DNA of 64,000 bases from Bolinopsis microptera (taxonomy: Eukaryota; Ctenophora; Tentaculata; Lobata; Bolinopsidae). The stretch covers positions 4,214,001 to 4,278,000 of the forward strand of contig NC_087077.1 in assembly GCF_026151205.1 (NCBI RefSeq), given 5' to 3'. Every line of letters begins with the position of its first letter. Positions within the stretch are counted from its first letter, which is position 1. Positions 45,401 through 57,549 of the stretch are shown here, piece after piece. The position numbers and the translations under genes are program-made. The notes below the pieces were generated by a model. The model had not been told where the DNA came from. It did no database searches and saw nothing but the letters and a program-made list of their open reading frames with translations.

Positions 45401-47460
45401 CAAAATCTTTTTGAAATTGAGTCCGGTGACGGACTGTTGTACAGCTGATCAGAGCACGTATCAGTAGGTTACAAACCTAGTACATGTATGCACAATATAC
45501 AATGTATTATCATTAGATAATTATTTTTATCAGGTTGCAGTAGTTATAGTAGTAGTAGTATTATCATTAGATAATTATTTAAATAACAGAGGAGAACTAA
45601 TAAACCAGTCTATTGACTTTCACTTTACTAAATAAATCCGAACACGCATGCGGGAATATGCCAACATACTTCAGCAAAAGCTCTGTAACATTGCTCGGTA
45701 TAATTGCGTGATCACTCGTTCAGGGTCGTTTAAGCTTCACTAAGACGTACCTACTAACTGCAATAATAAGGAGAACAGCATCACTGAGACTTTGTGACCA
45801 GTGGACATTCTAATAGCAGATTTCCTAATAGGAGCTAGTTGTTGATCATGAAGGAGGATGTGCGAGAAAAGAAGAGGGACTATAAATTGAAATATGTACC
45901 AACATGTACACGAGTGGCAGATAAGGAAAGGAGGAAGCAAGTTCGACACTGGACAGTGTTACACATCTGGGTTACTGGGTAGCATTATCAGATAATATTC
46001 CCATCTTGTCTGCCTGTCATAATGAGAAGGAGAAGGAGAAGGAAAGGATGGGAGATCAAAAGTGTAACATCGAACATGTCACGGAGTTCACTAACAAGTG
46101 TTCCTGTTAAGTTCCTGATTTACCCGGCGAGATCAGTAGCTACAATTATAATACTGTAATGACGGTGTTTAGGAACATTGTTCTCAAACAGACACATGTT
46201 GACTGTTGAGGTTATCACATTGTTCCAACAACATACTTGTTGCAATAATAGTATAATATTAATAGTATAATGATTAACACATACCGCCCTTCTTGAAATA
46301 GAAATCTTTTAAACTAAAAGTGGTTTATGATCTGCGTATCAATAATCATCGGGTATCAATTACAGCTGATTTCTCAAGAAAATAAACTTCCTCTTCATTA
46401 AATACGTGTACATTTTATAAATATACTCAAATGTGAGCTTCAACTAAGACTTAGAATACAACTACTACTACAAAGTAAAAAGTAGTACTACTACTTCATA
46501 AGTACGACTAATAGCATGTCTTGAGAAAAGTTTGGTGTGCAGACAACATACAATTTTGTGTCGACAGGAATCATAGGATTGTATAAACTTGTTCATAAAA
46601 AATGTGGTTGTGCCGTCAGAATTGCTTTTGTGCAAGCACCAAGGTTACCAGGTTAAGGTTTTTCTAAACATGACTAACGTAATGTAAGAATTGCATTCAA
46701 ACAAAATTCAATACCATTACCCTTTTAGAACAAAACCGCCACAATATTCTTATTGTAATGAAAAAATTGCGGAGAATTTTTACATTCCAAAAAAAAGATT
46801 TCCCAGTTTTAAACTTTCCCAACGCAGAACGTTCGAGCTGAAACTTCTGGTTGAACACAGAATTTAAAAAAGTGTTTTATAAAAACTAAAGCATCTTAGC
46901 TATAATATGGTAATAACAGATTAGTCTCTCTCTTTACGGTCAACGGTTTACAGACTAGTCACTAATGATCATGTTAACATCTGGAGACAGTATAGCAAGT
47001 TGTGATGAATCAGTAATACCTTCTATTCCATAACCCGTACTCCTTCTATCTCATCGTAATATGCACCCGGAGAGGAGGACTTTCTTACATAGAACTGTAA
47101 AATTTACAAAAAACGGCGTTTAAAACTAGATAGAAATGTTAAAAGCAAATTAGAATTGGAACAGAAACTAGCTCTCTCTCTCTGGTGCAGACTAACGATC
47201 TGGTTTCAAAATCTTTTGACATTCACGGAGGAGTATGACTTGACACTCGTAATATCGCATAAGCATCTTATAGCAGTATAACATATGTATTATGTAATAT
47301 GTATATGATATTGCCATAAATATTTAACATAATATGCGCATGTCATTCTCATATCAGAAGATAAATTGTTATGAGCCAAAATGATCGATTCAACCCATCT
47401 TTCGAAGGTATAATCAATAATGAGCAAATGAGAAACATATGCAAAATATGAAATCACCAT
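42500..47460. other. Long stretch without a recognised gene
   Basis: AT-rich single-copy-looking DNA with short frames only (none above about 70 codons with a recognisable domain). A short direct repeat, TATTATCATTAGATAATTAT, occurs at about 45507 and 45559. No RNA gene or element end is evident. Confidence 0.5.
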
Positions 47461-47465
47461 CAAAC

Positions 47466-47630
47466 AAGGACAAAAGGAAATCGCGGCACGTGCGGAATCG
47501 CGATTTTTCCCATTCTCAAATCGCGATTTTTGACGTTTGCTGCGACAAATTGTGATTTTCTCAGATCCTCGCGACAAATCAAGATTATTTCAGTTCTCCG
47601 CGACCAATTACGCATTTTCCTTCAAATCTG
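47466..47630. mobile_element. hAT-type MITE fragment, GGGACAAAAG family
   Basis: Starts GGACAAAAGGAAATCGCGGC and includes GGAATCGCGATTTTTCCCAT, as in 17575-17625 and 18455-18505. The right part degenerates into repeated CGCGACAAATC units and I cannot place its other end. Confidence 0.65.
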
Positions 47631-47887
47631 AGCGCCAAGTATATGGAACCAATCGCATCCACAGCCTTCCGAATGTATGTACTGACTTCAGAAGCTCATA
47701 ATGATCAGGGTAGCATGAAAAGTGTATTTACATGTAATGAACAAGAGTAGTTTCCAGAAAAATTTTCGGTTCGAGTAATTCTCGATAGAACCTCTGATGA
47801 CAGAGCTAAAACTTGACCACTAGACATAAATTTGACCACTTATAAAGATGAGGAGCTGACTTAAGAAACCAAAATTTACCTAAAATA

Positions 47888-47935
47888 GGGTACCGAACGG
47901 ACAAAAACGGACAAAAACGGACAAAAATTGTAACT
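47888..47935. repeat. GGGTACCGAACGGACAAA border repeat, left copy
   Basis: GGGTACCGAACGGACAAAAA followed by two more ACGGACAAAA units. The same motif recurs at 53129 and 53681, next to inverted TTTTTGTCCGTTTTTGTCCG segments, on the other side of the purine satellite. Confidence 0.8.
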
Positions 47936-48285
47936 TTTGATTTAAATTTCCTTCACAATTTGTAACAGGCTATCTGCAGAAATGGGTAGCCCGGTTAATG
48001 ACCATGATCCTTTCTCAAACTTTTAATCCTCAATTAGGCACAAAGAATAGTCTACACATTTTTTAATAACAGAAAAAGCTAAAAAGGGATGAAAATCAAT
48101 TCATTTATGAAAAATATCATGTAACAACTTTTCCATATTACTGGAGACTCAGAGAGTAAAACTTTGTTAAACACAAAGATTCTTGAGCACATTTTGAGTC
48201 AGACTCAAATGCGTTTAAAAACATTTTAGTATATAACAATAAATTATGTAAACAATAATACCAACAATAATTATAAATTGAACAA

Positions 48286-49951
48286 ATTATTGAGAGATGA
48301 AAGAGAGGAAGAGCCAAGAGGAGGAGGGGGACTGAGGAGGGGACTGAGGAGGGAGACTGAGGATGGGGACTGAGGAGGGGACTGAGGAGGAAGAGGAGGG
48401 GGCTGAGGAGGAGTAAGACTGAGGAGGAGAACGGAGGAGGAGAACAGAGAAGGAGGAATGAATAGGAGGAGGAGGAGAAGAAGGACTCAAGAGGAGGAGG
48501 TTTGAGGAGGAGAAGGAGGTCAGATGAGGAGGAGGAGGATAAGGAGGAGGACTGGGGAGGACTAAGGAGGAGGAGGAGGAGGACTGAGGAGAACTGAGGA
48601 GAACTGAGGAGAAGGAAGAGGAAGACTGAAGAGGACTGATATGAGGAGGAGGAGGACTGAGGAGAAGGGGGAGGAAGAGGAGAAGGAGGTCAGATGAGGA
48701 GGAGGAGGATGAGGAGGAGGACTGGGGGAGGACTGAGGAGGAGGAGGAGGAGGACTGAGGAGAACTGAGGAGAACTGAGGAGAAGGAAGAGGAAGACTGA
48801 AGAGGACTGATATGAGGAGGAGGAGGACTGAGGAGAAGGGGGAGGAAGAGGAGGAGGAGGAGAAGGACTGAGAAGGAGGAGGACTGAGGAGAAGGAGGAG
48901 GAGGAGGAGGAGTAAGAGGAGGTTGGCAGGGGGAGGACTGAGGAGGAGGAAGAGGAGGAGGAGGAGTAAGAGGAGGTTGACTGGGGGGAGGACTGAGGAG
49001 GAGGAAGAGGGGAAGGACTGAGAAGGAGAAGGAGGAGGACCCAGGAGGAGGACCCAGGAGGAGGAGGACCCAGGAGGAGGACCCAGGAGGAGAACCCTGG
49101 AAAAGGCCCCACGAGGAAGAGGAGGAGGACTGAGGAGGAGGACTGAGGAGAACTGAGAAGGAGGACGAGGACTGAGGAGTAGTAGGAGGAAGAGGACTGA
49201 GGAGGATCAGAAGGACCCAGGAGGAGGACCCAGGAGGAGGAGGAGGAGGAGGAGGAGGACTGAGGAGGAGGACTGAGGAGAACTGAGAAGAAGGAGGAGA
49301 ACTGAGAAGAAGGAGGAGAAGGACTGAATAGGAGGAGGAGGAGGGGGACTGGGGGAGGACTGAGGAGGAGGAGGAGGAGGGGGACTGGGCGATGACTGAG
49401 GAGGAGGAGAACTGAGGAGAAGGAGGACTATGAAGAAGGATGAGGTGGAGGACCCAGGAGGAGGAGGACCCAGGAGGAGGAGGACCCAGGAGGAGGACCC
49501 AGGAAAAGGCCCCATGAGGAGTAGGAGGACTGGGGAGGAGGATGACCGATGAGGACTGATGAAGACAAGGAGGAGGAGGAGGGCTGAGGACTGAGGACTG
49601 AGGACTGAGGAGGAGGACTGATGAAGAGAAGGAGGTGTATGAGGAGGATGAAAAGGACTAATGAGAAGGAGGATGAGGAAAAGGAGGACTGAGGAGGAGA
49701 ACTTGTGAAGAGGACTGATGAGGAAGAGGAGGAGGACTGATGAGGATCAGGAGGACCCAGGAGGATGAGGAAGAGGAGGAGGACTGAGGAGGAGGATGAC
49801 TGAGGAGGAGGAGGACTGAGAAGGAGGAGGACTGAGGAGAACTGAAGAGAAGGAGGAGAAGTACTGAATAGGAGGAGGGGGACTGGAGGAGGACTGAGGA
49901 GGACTGAGGAGGAGGAGGACTGATGAGGAGGAGGACTGATGAGGAGGAGGA
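48286..49951. repeat. Polypurine (GGA/GAGGA) satellite, left part
   Basis: About 1.7 kb almost wholly A and G on the plus strand, made of GAGGAGGAGGACTGAGGAG-type units, with CCCAGGAGGAGGA variants and a higher-order block near 48508 repeated near 48681. Frames on the minus strand encode Ser/Pro/Leu runs and are not genes. Confidence 0.92.
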
Positions 49952-50132
49952 TTAAGGGGGCATACACCAAATCTGTCGAGACCAAATGACCTCACAGGCA
50001 GTTCAGTGACCTTCTAGCGCACCGTTTCCACGCCAAAAAAAATTATTTTGAGAATACCCATTTTTGTAATCGAGCATTTCCTGGTTAAGAGTGCAATTTT
50101 CGGAAAAAATTATTTTGTGGTTGAGACGCTAT

Positions 50133-51520
50133 GATTGTAGGACTGAATCCCTACCGGACGGAATCACTACCACCCAAATATCACTACTGGTAGTGATTCA
50201 GTCCGGTAGTGATTCAGTCCTGAAATATACCTCAATCCCTACCAGTTGATCTTAGTTCACTAGTCTAATATCATGACGTGATCTGAGCCGGGGCTCTCAT
50301 GGAGTGCTTGCTATGGGGCCTGTCAGACATGTGATCCACAGACTTACGTACGCAACGAGGAGCCCTAACGAGAACTGGTTCGGATCAAGTCATCCATAAT
50401 GACCTGCTATACGACAATACAGTGATGTGAACCTTCACATGCTCGGTATCTCAATCAGCTAGCGGGAATAATATATAAACCCGCAACGCCTGTGTTTATC
50501 TTATACCACTATGTCTTCCTCATCCATCGAGTTTATTCCTGGCAGAAAGAAAGGCAGCCGCAACGTCCTCTACGATGGTCACCTCTACCACCTTAACAGA
50601 AAGAGGGAAGACAAGACCTACTGGAAGTGCAACAAGTGCAAGTCCCGCCTGATCCTTGTCCAGGACACCTTCTGTTCTGCTGCCCCTCATGATCACGAAT
50701 CTCAACCAGCAGAAATTGCAGCCCACCTCTCCAAGTCTAAAATGAAGACCCTCGCAGCTACTACTGAGAACTCAACTAAGCAGATTGTTGCAGACTCTGT
50801 CGCTGGACTATCCTTCGAAGCCTCGTCCCGGCTCAACTGTGATCCCAAGTCATTGGCACGACTAGTCAGACGAGCCAGACAGAAAGCCTACTCCCATCCT
50901 GTCAACCCCATCTCCTTAGAAGACCTGGTGATTCCTCTTAACTACCTGACCTCTCCCGGTGGTGACACTATGTTGCTTCTATCTGGAAGTTCTTAGAGTG
51001 CATCAAGAGGGAGCAGGCTTTGACAGACGTGAAGATCACCAACATCCTCACCAGAAAACCCTTCAAGAGAGCAGCAAAGTGGGAGAAGTTTGACCTGGAG
51101 ATGCAACGTATGGTTGATGATTATGATAACTTTGGGGATGTTACCGAGTTTCTGAAAGCTGTTGGATCTAAGATTTTGGGTTAATGCTTTAATGTTTACT
51201 TATTATTGTGTGATTTAAATTACTGTATCAGTATATTATCTATTATTCTTTGACCAAATTTCTGCTTAGTCAATTATCACGAAAAATGTAATAATAATTA
51301 ACAAAAAATAAAATAATTAACTAATGAAATACGAATAATTATGCCTTTATTGCAAAGTTCAGTAGGGATCACATCAAAGTGGTTAGGTCTAGATATTAGC
51401 GGTAGTGATTCAGTCCGGTAGTGATTCAGTCCTGAAATATACCTCAATCCCTACCAATAGTGATTGGTAGTGATTCAGTCCGTTAGGGATTCAGTCATGT
51501 AGTGATTCGGTCCGTTCACC
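50133..51520 (+). mobile_element. Mutator-like (MULE) deletion derivative inside the foldback element
   Basis: 1388 bp flanked by a perfect 9-bp target duplication AGACGCTAT (50124-50132 and 51521-51529), the MULE size. The ends consist of repeated GGACTGAATCCCTAC / GGTAGTGATTCAGTCC units, and the block TCCTGAAATATACCTCAATC is repeated near both ends (about 50219 and 51431). It carries a FLYWCH protein remnant. Confidence 0.9.
50511..51184 (+). pseudogene. FLYWCH-type MULE protein, transposase core deleted
   Basis: From ATG at 50511: MSSSSIEFIPGRKKGSRNVL then a FLYWCH zinc-finger region (about residues 14-62) with YHLNRKREDKTYWKCNKCKS and final His-x-His (PHDHES), the C2H2-type ligands. The frame continues to a stop at 50996. 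In the next frame, from about 50983, IWKFLECIKREQALTDVKI to AVGSKILG and a stop at 51184 matches the C-terminal end of such MULE proteins. So the several-hundred-residue DDE transposase between LTSPGGDTMLLLS and IWKFLE is gone, with a frame change at the junction. The FLYWCH part alone could still bind DNA if expressed. Confidence 0.8.
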
Positions 51521-52566
51521 AGACGCTATAAGTTAATCATTTCTTGCGGTATCGGGTTGAAATTTTGCTCGCCGTTTATTCACATCTATGTCAAGGTGTG
51601 TGTAAAATCTTGATATCGTATCTAAAAAGGCTGGTGTGTTATGAATTTTTAAAGTCAAAAAGCTAAAATTTTCCTTTTCAGGCTTATTTTAACAAAAAGT
51701 CAGTCAGGGAAGATCAGATTATTTGATGCTTGACATCAAATTGTTCTCTGAATTCTGGCGCAGTTTTTGATGCCCTCAAAAATGTTTTTACTCATTCACC
51801 TTCTGATCTATTGGACCTCAAAGCCAAACAACAAATTTAGGCACATTTTTCGTTTTTAATATTTACTGATTTTTCTAAAATTTTGATAGGAATGTGCTAG
51901 TGACTTTTTGAAGAGTGCAAAATAACCGCAACTAGCACATTTATATATGAGTTATGAACAACAAAACACCCTAAAATGCTTCCCTTTTAAGTTATGGGAG
52001 AAAATGTGATTTTTTGGCTTTGCAGATAAAAAATCAGTAAATATTAAAAACGAAAAATGTGCCTAAATTTGTTGTTTGGCTTTGAGGTCCAATAGATCAG
52101 AAGGTGAATGAGTAAAAACATTTTTGAGGGCATCAAAAACTGCGCCAGAATTCAGAGAACAATTTGATGTCAAGCATCAAATAATCCGATCTTCCCTGAC
52201 TGACTTTTTGTTAAAATAAGCCTGAAAAGGACAATTTTAGCTTTTTGACTTTAAAAATTCATAACACACCAGCCTTTTTAGATACGATATCAAGATTTTA
52301 CACACACCTTGACATAGATGTGAATAAACGGCGAGCAAAATTTCAACCCGATACCGCAAGAAATGATTAACTTATAGCGTCTCAACCACAAAATAATTTT
52401 TTCCGAAAATTGCACTCTTAACCAGGAAATGCTCGATTACAAAAATGGGTATTCTCAAAATAATTTTTTTTGGCGTGGAAACGGTGCGCTAGAAGGTCAC
52501 TGAACTGCCTATGAGGTCATTTGGTCTGGACGGCACAAACCACTGTTTTGGTGTATGCCCCCTTAA

Positions 52567-53590
52567 GGAGAAGGAGGAGGAGAAGGACTGAGGAGGAAGA
52601 GGAGGAGGATGAAGAGGATTGAGGAGGAGGACTGAGGAGGACTGAGGAGGATGGCTGAGGAGGATGACTGAGGAGGATGACTGAGGAGGAGGTTGAGAAG
52701 GACTGAGGAGGAGAAGGAGAAGGAGGAGGACCCAGGAGGAGGAGGACCCAGGAGGAGGAGGACTAAGGAGGAGGACCCAGTAGGAGGAGGAGGAGGAGGA
52801 ATGAAGAGAAGGATGACCTAGGAGGACTGAGGAGGAAGATGAGAAGGACTGAGGAGGAGAAGAAGAAGGAGGAGGACCCAGGAGGAGGAGGACGCAGGAG
52901 GAGGACCCAGTAGGAGGAGGAGGAGGAGGAATGAGGAGAAGGATGACCTAGGAGGAAGAGGAGGATTGAGGAGGAGGAGGAAGAGGAAGAGGAGGAAGAG
53001 GAGGAGGAAGAGAAGGAGGAGGAAGAGGAAGAGGAGGAGGAGGAGGAGGGAGCATCTAATTGTTATTTTCATTTTTGTCATTTTTTGTCCGTTTTTGTCC
53101 GCTCAATTTTTGTCTGTTTTGAAAATATAGGGTACCGAACGGACAAAGGAGGAGGACTGAGGAGAACTGAGCAGAAGTACTGAATAGGAGGAGGAAGGGG
53201 ACCTGGGGGAGGAATGAGGAGGAGGAGCCAGGAGGACTAAGGAGAAGAATGAGGAGGAGGACTGAGGAGGAGGAGGAGGAGGACTGAGGAGGAGGAGGAG
53301 GACTGAGGAGGAGGATAAAGAGGAGGACTGAGGAGGAGGACTGAGGAGGATGGCTGAGGAGGATGACTGAGGAGGAGGACTGAGGAGGGGAGGAGGAGGA
53401 GGACTGAGGAGGAGGAGGATGAGAAGGACTGAGGAGGAGAAGGAGGAGGACCCAGGAGGAGGAGGACCCAGGAGGAGGACTCAGTAGGAGGAGGAGGAGG
53501 AGGAGGAATGAAGAGAAGGAGGACCTAGGAGGAGGAGGACTGAGGAGGAGGAGGAAGAGGAAGAGGAGGAGGAGGAAGAGGAGGAGGAGG
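52567..53590. repeat. Polypurine satellite, right part
   Basis: Continues the GAGGAGGA array after the insertion, up to about 53052 and again 53149-53592. Each part ends in a segment GTCATTTTTTGTCCGTTTTT, GTCCGCT, TTTTGAAAATATAGGGTACC, GAACGGACAAA (53075-53148 and 53617-53700). Confidence 0.9.
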
Positions 53591-53888
53591 AAGCATCTAA
53601 ATGTTATTTCCATTTGTGTCATTTTTTGTAATTTTTTGTCCGTTTTTGTCCGCTCTATTTTTGTCCGTTTTGAAAATATAGGGTACCGAACGGACAAAAA
53701 CGGATTAACCTAAGTGGAGCAGTAATACTTAAAAAAACAGCCTTATCAACCACCAGGGCTACATTATGGAGATAAGATAATTATATTTTCACCGTAATAT
53801 ACTATTAAGGCCAACGTATGGGTACTGACTTTTGGCCCACCCTGTATATTAAAATATGATGAAATTTAGAAAAACTCGTTAAAATCCG

Positions 53889-54365
53889 ATGGTTTACCAA
53901 AGATTCTCCAATTATTACCAATAAGATAGGGCTAACTTGAGGCTACTTCTGATTAAAGTTCTGATTAATCAACGAAAAATCAAATCAAAAGTTCCAACTT
54001 TTGAGCACAACAATGCCGGGCGTTACAATTCGTTCTATGCCAGATGATTCTCTGATGGTTTATCAAGGATTCTCCAATTATTACCAATAAGATAGGACTA
54101 ACTTGAGGCTACTTCTAATTAAAGCTCTGATTAATCAACGAAAAATCAGATCAAAAGTTCCAACTTTTGAGCACAACAATGCCGGGCGTTACAATTCGTT
54201 CTATGCCAGATGATTCTCTGATGGTTTATCAAGGACTCTCCAATTATTACCAATAAGATAGGACTAACTTGAGGCTACTTCTAATTAAAGCTCTGATTAA
54301 TCAACGAAAAATCAGATCAAAAGTTCCCACTTTTGAGCACAGCAATGCCGAGCGTTATAATTCGT
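53889..54365. repeat. ~176-bp tandem repeat, 2.8 copies
   Basis: Units start near 53889, 54052 and 54226 and share GATGGTTTATCAAGGATTCT, ACTTGAGGCTACTTCTAATT and CAATGCCGGGCGTTACAATT. A few point differences only. No coding frame; lies ~340 bp upstream of the PLAT-like gene. Confidence 0.9.
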
Positions 54366-54705
54366 TCGTATATAAATATTATATACGATGATAGTGATTC
54401 AGATTTCACTACGTTTATTTTGGTCCATTTCATTTTTAGATACATAAAATTTTTTGATGCCATGATCTGAGTTGGATAATATGTATACTCCTTGATAGCT
54501 TGACTTAGTCCTAGTCTATAATTTGGTGCAGTAAATCGATAATAGTCATTTTATTTAGAATCATGTTGTCGTTTGGATCAACATTATCTTTTCCATGAAC
54601 GCGGATTAAATTTTGAATCGTTTTAACAAGACTCGCACTTTGTAGCTCAAATTAATACTTTTAACGAAAATAATAAGTACTGAACACTTTCTTAGCCTTT
54701 AAACG

Positions 54706-56881
54706 ATGAAGCGTTCTGTTGGGTTGGTTATGTGTGCAGCTCTTGTTGTGGTGATATCATCGACATCAGCCAATGAGGTAGGTCTAATTTATTAAATTCC
54801 AAAAACAACATTTACAACCGACCACACGTGGATAATATTGTCACTCCTTATTTCTCAGTGTGAAGATTTAGAGACAGAAATAGAAGTTTTAGAAGGCCTG
54901 CTTTACACTTCAATGAGATATAACCTGGAGGTAGAGCTCGCTAAAGAAACTTTATCCCAACAAATAGAAAGCTTGAAGAAGTAAGAAATCTTATAAGATG
55001 GACTTGGCAAAACATTTTGTGAGGATAATTTACAATTTCAGAATTCAGAATAAGCATTTTTGAGTTGCACGGTGATCTTGAATATCAACCAAAAGATCAT
55101 TCTTTTTTATAAAATGAATTTTAACAGGGAAATCTCTAGCATTCAGAAAGACTTGAAAATTAATGAGGATTGTTGCAAGAAAGATGATAAAACGGCCGAA
55201 GGTAGGAGTGGCCAAGCTTTTAAATTTTCGACCGCTTATTAATAAACGCTATCTCAAAGGTCCAAGAGAGAGAGGTGATAAATATGTGTCCTGTAATGTA
55301 AGTTCAAAATTAAACCTGAAAATACCGTTATATATCGTTACCCACCAGACACACTTATCTAATCTTCCACCAATTTACTTGGTGTCGTAAGAAAGTTCTG
55401 CCAGGGTCTTTTCTGATCTCAAATTATTCAGGAAAAAATGTAGTGTACACTATCATACAACAAACCAGTACTGGTACTCATCACGGAGGAACTACAAGCG
55501 GCGCCTATCTTTTTACCATGATAGGAACTGAGGGTGAAACCAGCCGACACGACTGCTTGGCAGACCGTTCTGAAGGATCTCAAAGTCAGTGCTCCTTTAA
55601 AGATGATATAAATATCGGGAAACTCAAGACAGTGAAGATCGAGAACACAAGCGACGACACCTGGATTTTTGTTAGCATGGCTGTGGAGGTAGATGGAGTT
55701 GTAGCGGGAAGATGGCACGGTAGCATGACGGTCGGTGATTACCTTACAAAGACGATCAGCTTGAATACGAACATAGGTATGAATACTTACATTTTTTGTG
55801 AAGAACTAAAATCTACTGTGTTTTAAGGAGATTTTGCCGTTATGTACGTTCAATACTAAACCTGAAAATACCGTTATATATCGTTACCCAACAGACACAC
55901 TTATCTTAATCTAATTTTCCACCATTTTACTTGGTGTCGTAAGAAAGTTCTGCCAGGGTCCTTTCTGATCTCAAATTATTCAGGAAAAAATGTAGTGTAC
56001 ACTATCATTCAACAAACCAGTACTGGTACTCATCACGGAGGAACTACAAGCGGCGCCTATCTTTTTACCCTGATAGGAACTGAGGGTGAAACCTTCCCAC
56101 ACGACTGCTTGGCAGACCGTTCTGAAGGATCTCAAAGTCAGTGCTCCTTCGAAGATGATATAAATATCGGGCAACTCAAAGCAGTGAAGATCAAGAACAC
56201 AAGCAGCGACACGTGGATTTTTGTTAACATGGCTGTGGAGGTAGATGGAATTGTAGCGGGAAGATGGCACGGTAGCATGACGGTCGGTGATTACCTTACA
56301 AAGACGATCAGCTTGAATACAAACATAGGTATGAATACTTACATTTTTTTTAGGATGAATTCAAATTTACTGTGTTTTAAGGTGATTTTGCCGTTATGTA
56401 CGTTCAATACTAAACCTGAAAATACCGTTATTTATCGTTACCCACCAGACACACTTATCTGATTTTCCACCAATTTACTTGGTGTCGTAAGAAAGTTCTG
56501 CCGGGGTCCTTTCTGATCTCAAATTATTCAGGAAAAAATGTAGTGTACACTATCATACAACAAACCAGTACTGGTACTCATCACGGAGGAACTACAAGCG
56601 GCGCCTATCTTTTTACCCTGATAGGAACTGAGGGTGAAACCTTCCCACACGACTGCTCGGCAGACCGTTCTGAAGGATCTCAAAGTCAGTGCTCCTTCGA
56701 AGATGATATAAATATCGGGCAACTCAAGGCAGTGAAGATCAAGAACACAAGCGGCGACACGTGGATTTTTGTTAACATGGCTGTGGAGGTAGATGGAGTT
56801 GTAGCGAGAAGATGGCACGGTAGCATGACGGTCGGTGATTACCTTACAAAGACGATCAGTTTTTTAACGGATGATATTTAA
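54706..56881 (+). CDS. Secreted coiled-coil protein with three PLAT-like repeats
   Basis: Six exons, all with GT-AG borders and agreeing phases: 54706-54777, 54859-54980, 55128-55201, 55432-55776, 55984-56328, 56532-56881; 435 residues. Exon 1 is a signal peptide (MKRSVGLVMCAALVVVISS). Exons 2-3 encode a heptad-rich coiled coil (ETEIEVLEGLLY, QQIESLKKEISSIQKDLKI) ending in EDCCKK. Exons 4-6 each encode a ~115-residue repeat starting GKNVVYTIIQQTSTGTHHGG, with YLFTLIGTEGET, two Cys and DTWIFVNMAVEVDG. The order of strands looks like a PLAT/LH2 beta-sandwich, but similarity is modest. PLAT domains bind lipids or proteins. The coiled coil and CC suggest a disulfide-linked oligomer. Function unknown. 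The repeat exons are phase 1-1 and nearly identical, so they arose by recent exon duplication. Confidence 0.88.
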
Positions 56882-56884
56882 AAA

Positions 56885-56890
56885 ATAAAA
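56885..56890 (+). terminator. Polyadenylation signal of the PLAT-like gene
   Basis: AATAAA four bases after the stop codon; close, but the only canonical signal directly downstream. Confidence 0.5.
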
Positions 56891-57439
56891 TACAATGCCT
56901 AGCCTTACTGTTTTACAATTAATGTCTGATATTTCTCATACACAAATAATGATATATTATGTAGATGCCAACTCAGTTTTATATATATTTTAATTATAAT
57001 CCTTTTCAATCAAGCTTATGGTAGCATAATAACTAAAATTGCCAAAATTTTAACACAAGATTCGTTGTTTCATTGTACACGTTTTTCAAATGATTGAAAT
57101 TCGCATGAATACAGATAATATGATATTATATAAAAACTAGAAAACCCGTGGTCACAGGGAGGAAGCTAATAGTATTCTTTGGTAGTCATTTTTTATCGGA
57201 TCAAAAAACTATGCGAGTATACAGCCCATTAAAATGTAGCTCTCACTCATCACTGAACACAACGTAATTACCACAAAACCGATCAAAATGTCGTAACAAC
57301 AAATATTGCACGTGCACGTGCGTGTAACAATCCTCGTCAACATGGTTACTATGCAGCTTCCTACTTCTCATCAAATTTGCACGTGGGCGGCCTCGTGCAG
57401 ACAACAAAAATAATTCTCTGAATTATTATATAACATACC

Positions 57440-57545
57440 TTTGCGTTGTCATACGTTGTATGACCCGCCGCGCACGAAGTGCGCGGCTCCCCCTGTATCG
57501 TCAGGACGATAAAGGGGACCATAGTGAAACGACCGTGGGGGTCGC
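57440..57545. repeat. GC-rich hairpin segment
   Basis: CCGCGCACGAAGTGCGCGG forms a perfect small stem, followed by CCCCTGTATCGTCAGGACGA and TAAAGGGG, a second stem. Surrounded by AT-rich DNA. Resembles the GC hairpin at 30605 in style, not in sequence. Confidence 0.7.
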
Positions 57546-57549
57546 AACG

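Larger units (their letters stand above)
49956..52562. mobile_element. TTAA-flanked foldback element, interrupted by a Mutator-like element
   Basis: Ends GGGGGCATACACC and, inverted, GGTGTATGCCCCC, flanked by TTAA at 49952-49955 and 52563-52566. The left arm (49956-50132, resuming at 51530 up to about 51880) and right arm (about 52020-52562) are inverted copies, for example CGAGCATTTCCTGGTTAAGA and its complement, with a loop near 51880-52020. Without the insertion it is ~1.2 kb and non-coding. TTAA duplication is shared by piggyBac and Kolobok; I cannot choose. Confidence 0.9.

Noticed and set aside
50520-50726. Minus-strand frame opposite the FLYWCH remnant
   Set aside because: Overlaps the recognisable FLYWCH coding frame; a shadow.
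48287-53697. Minus-strand frames of Ser/Pro/Leu runs up to 213 codons
   Set aside because: Low-complexity translation of a purine satellite; no start context, domain or splice support.
55428-56818. Minus-strand 96-codon frames repeated three times
   Set aside because: Shadows opposite the PLAT-like exons, which have splice sites, signal peptide and agreeing phases on the plus strand.
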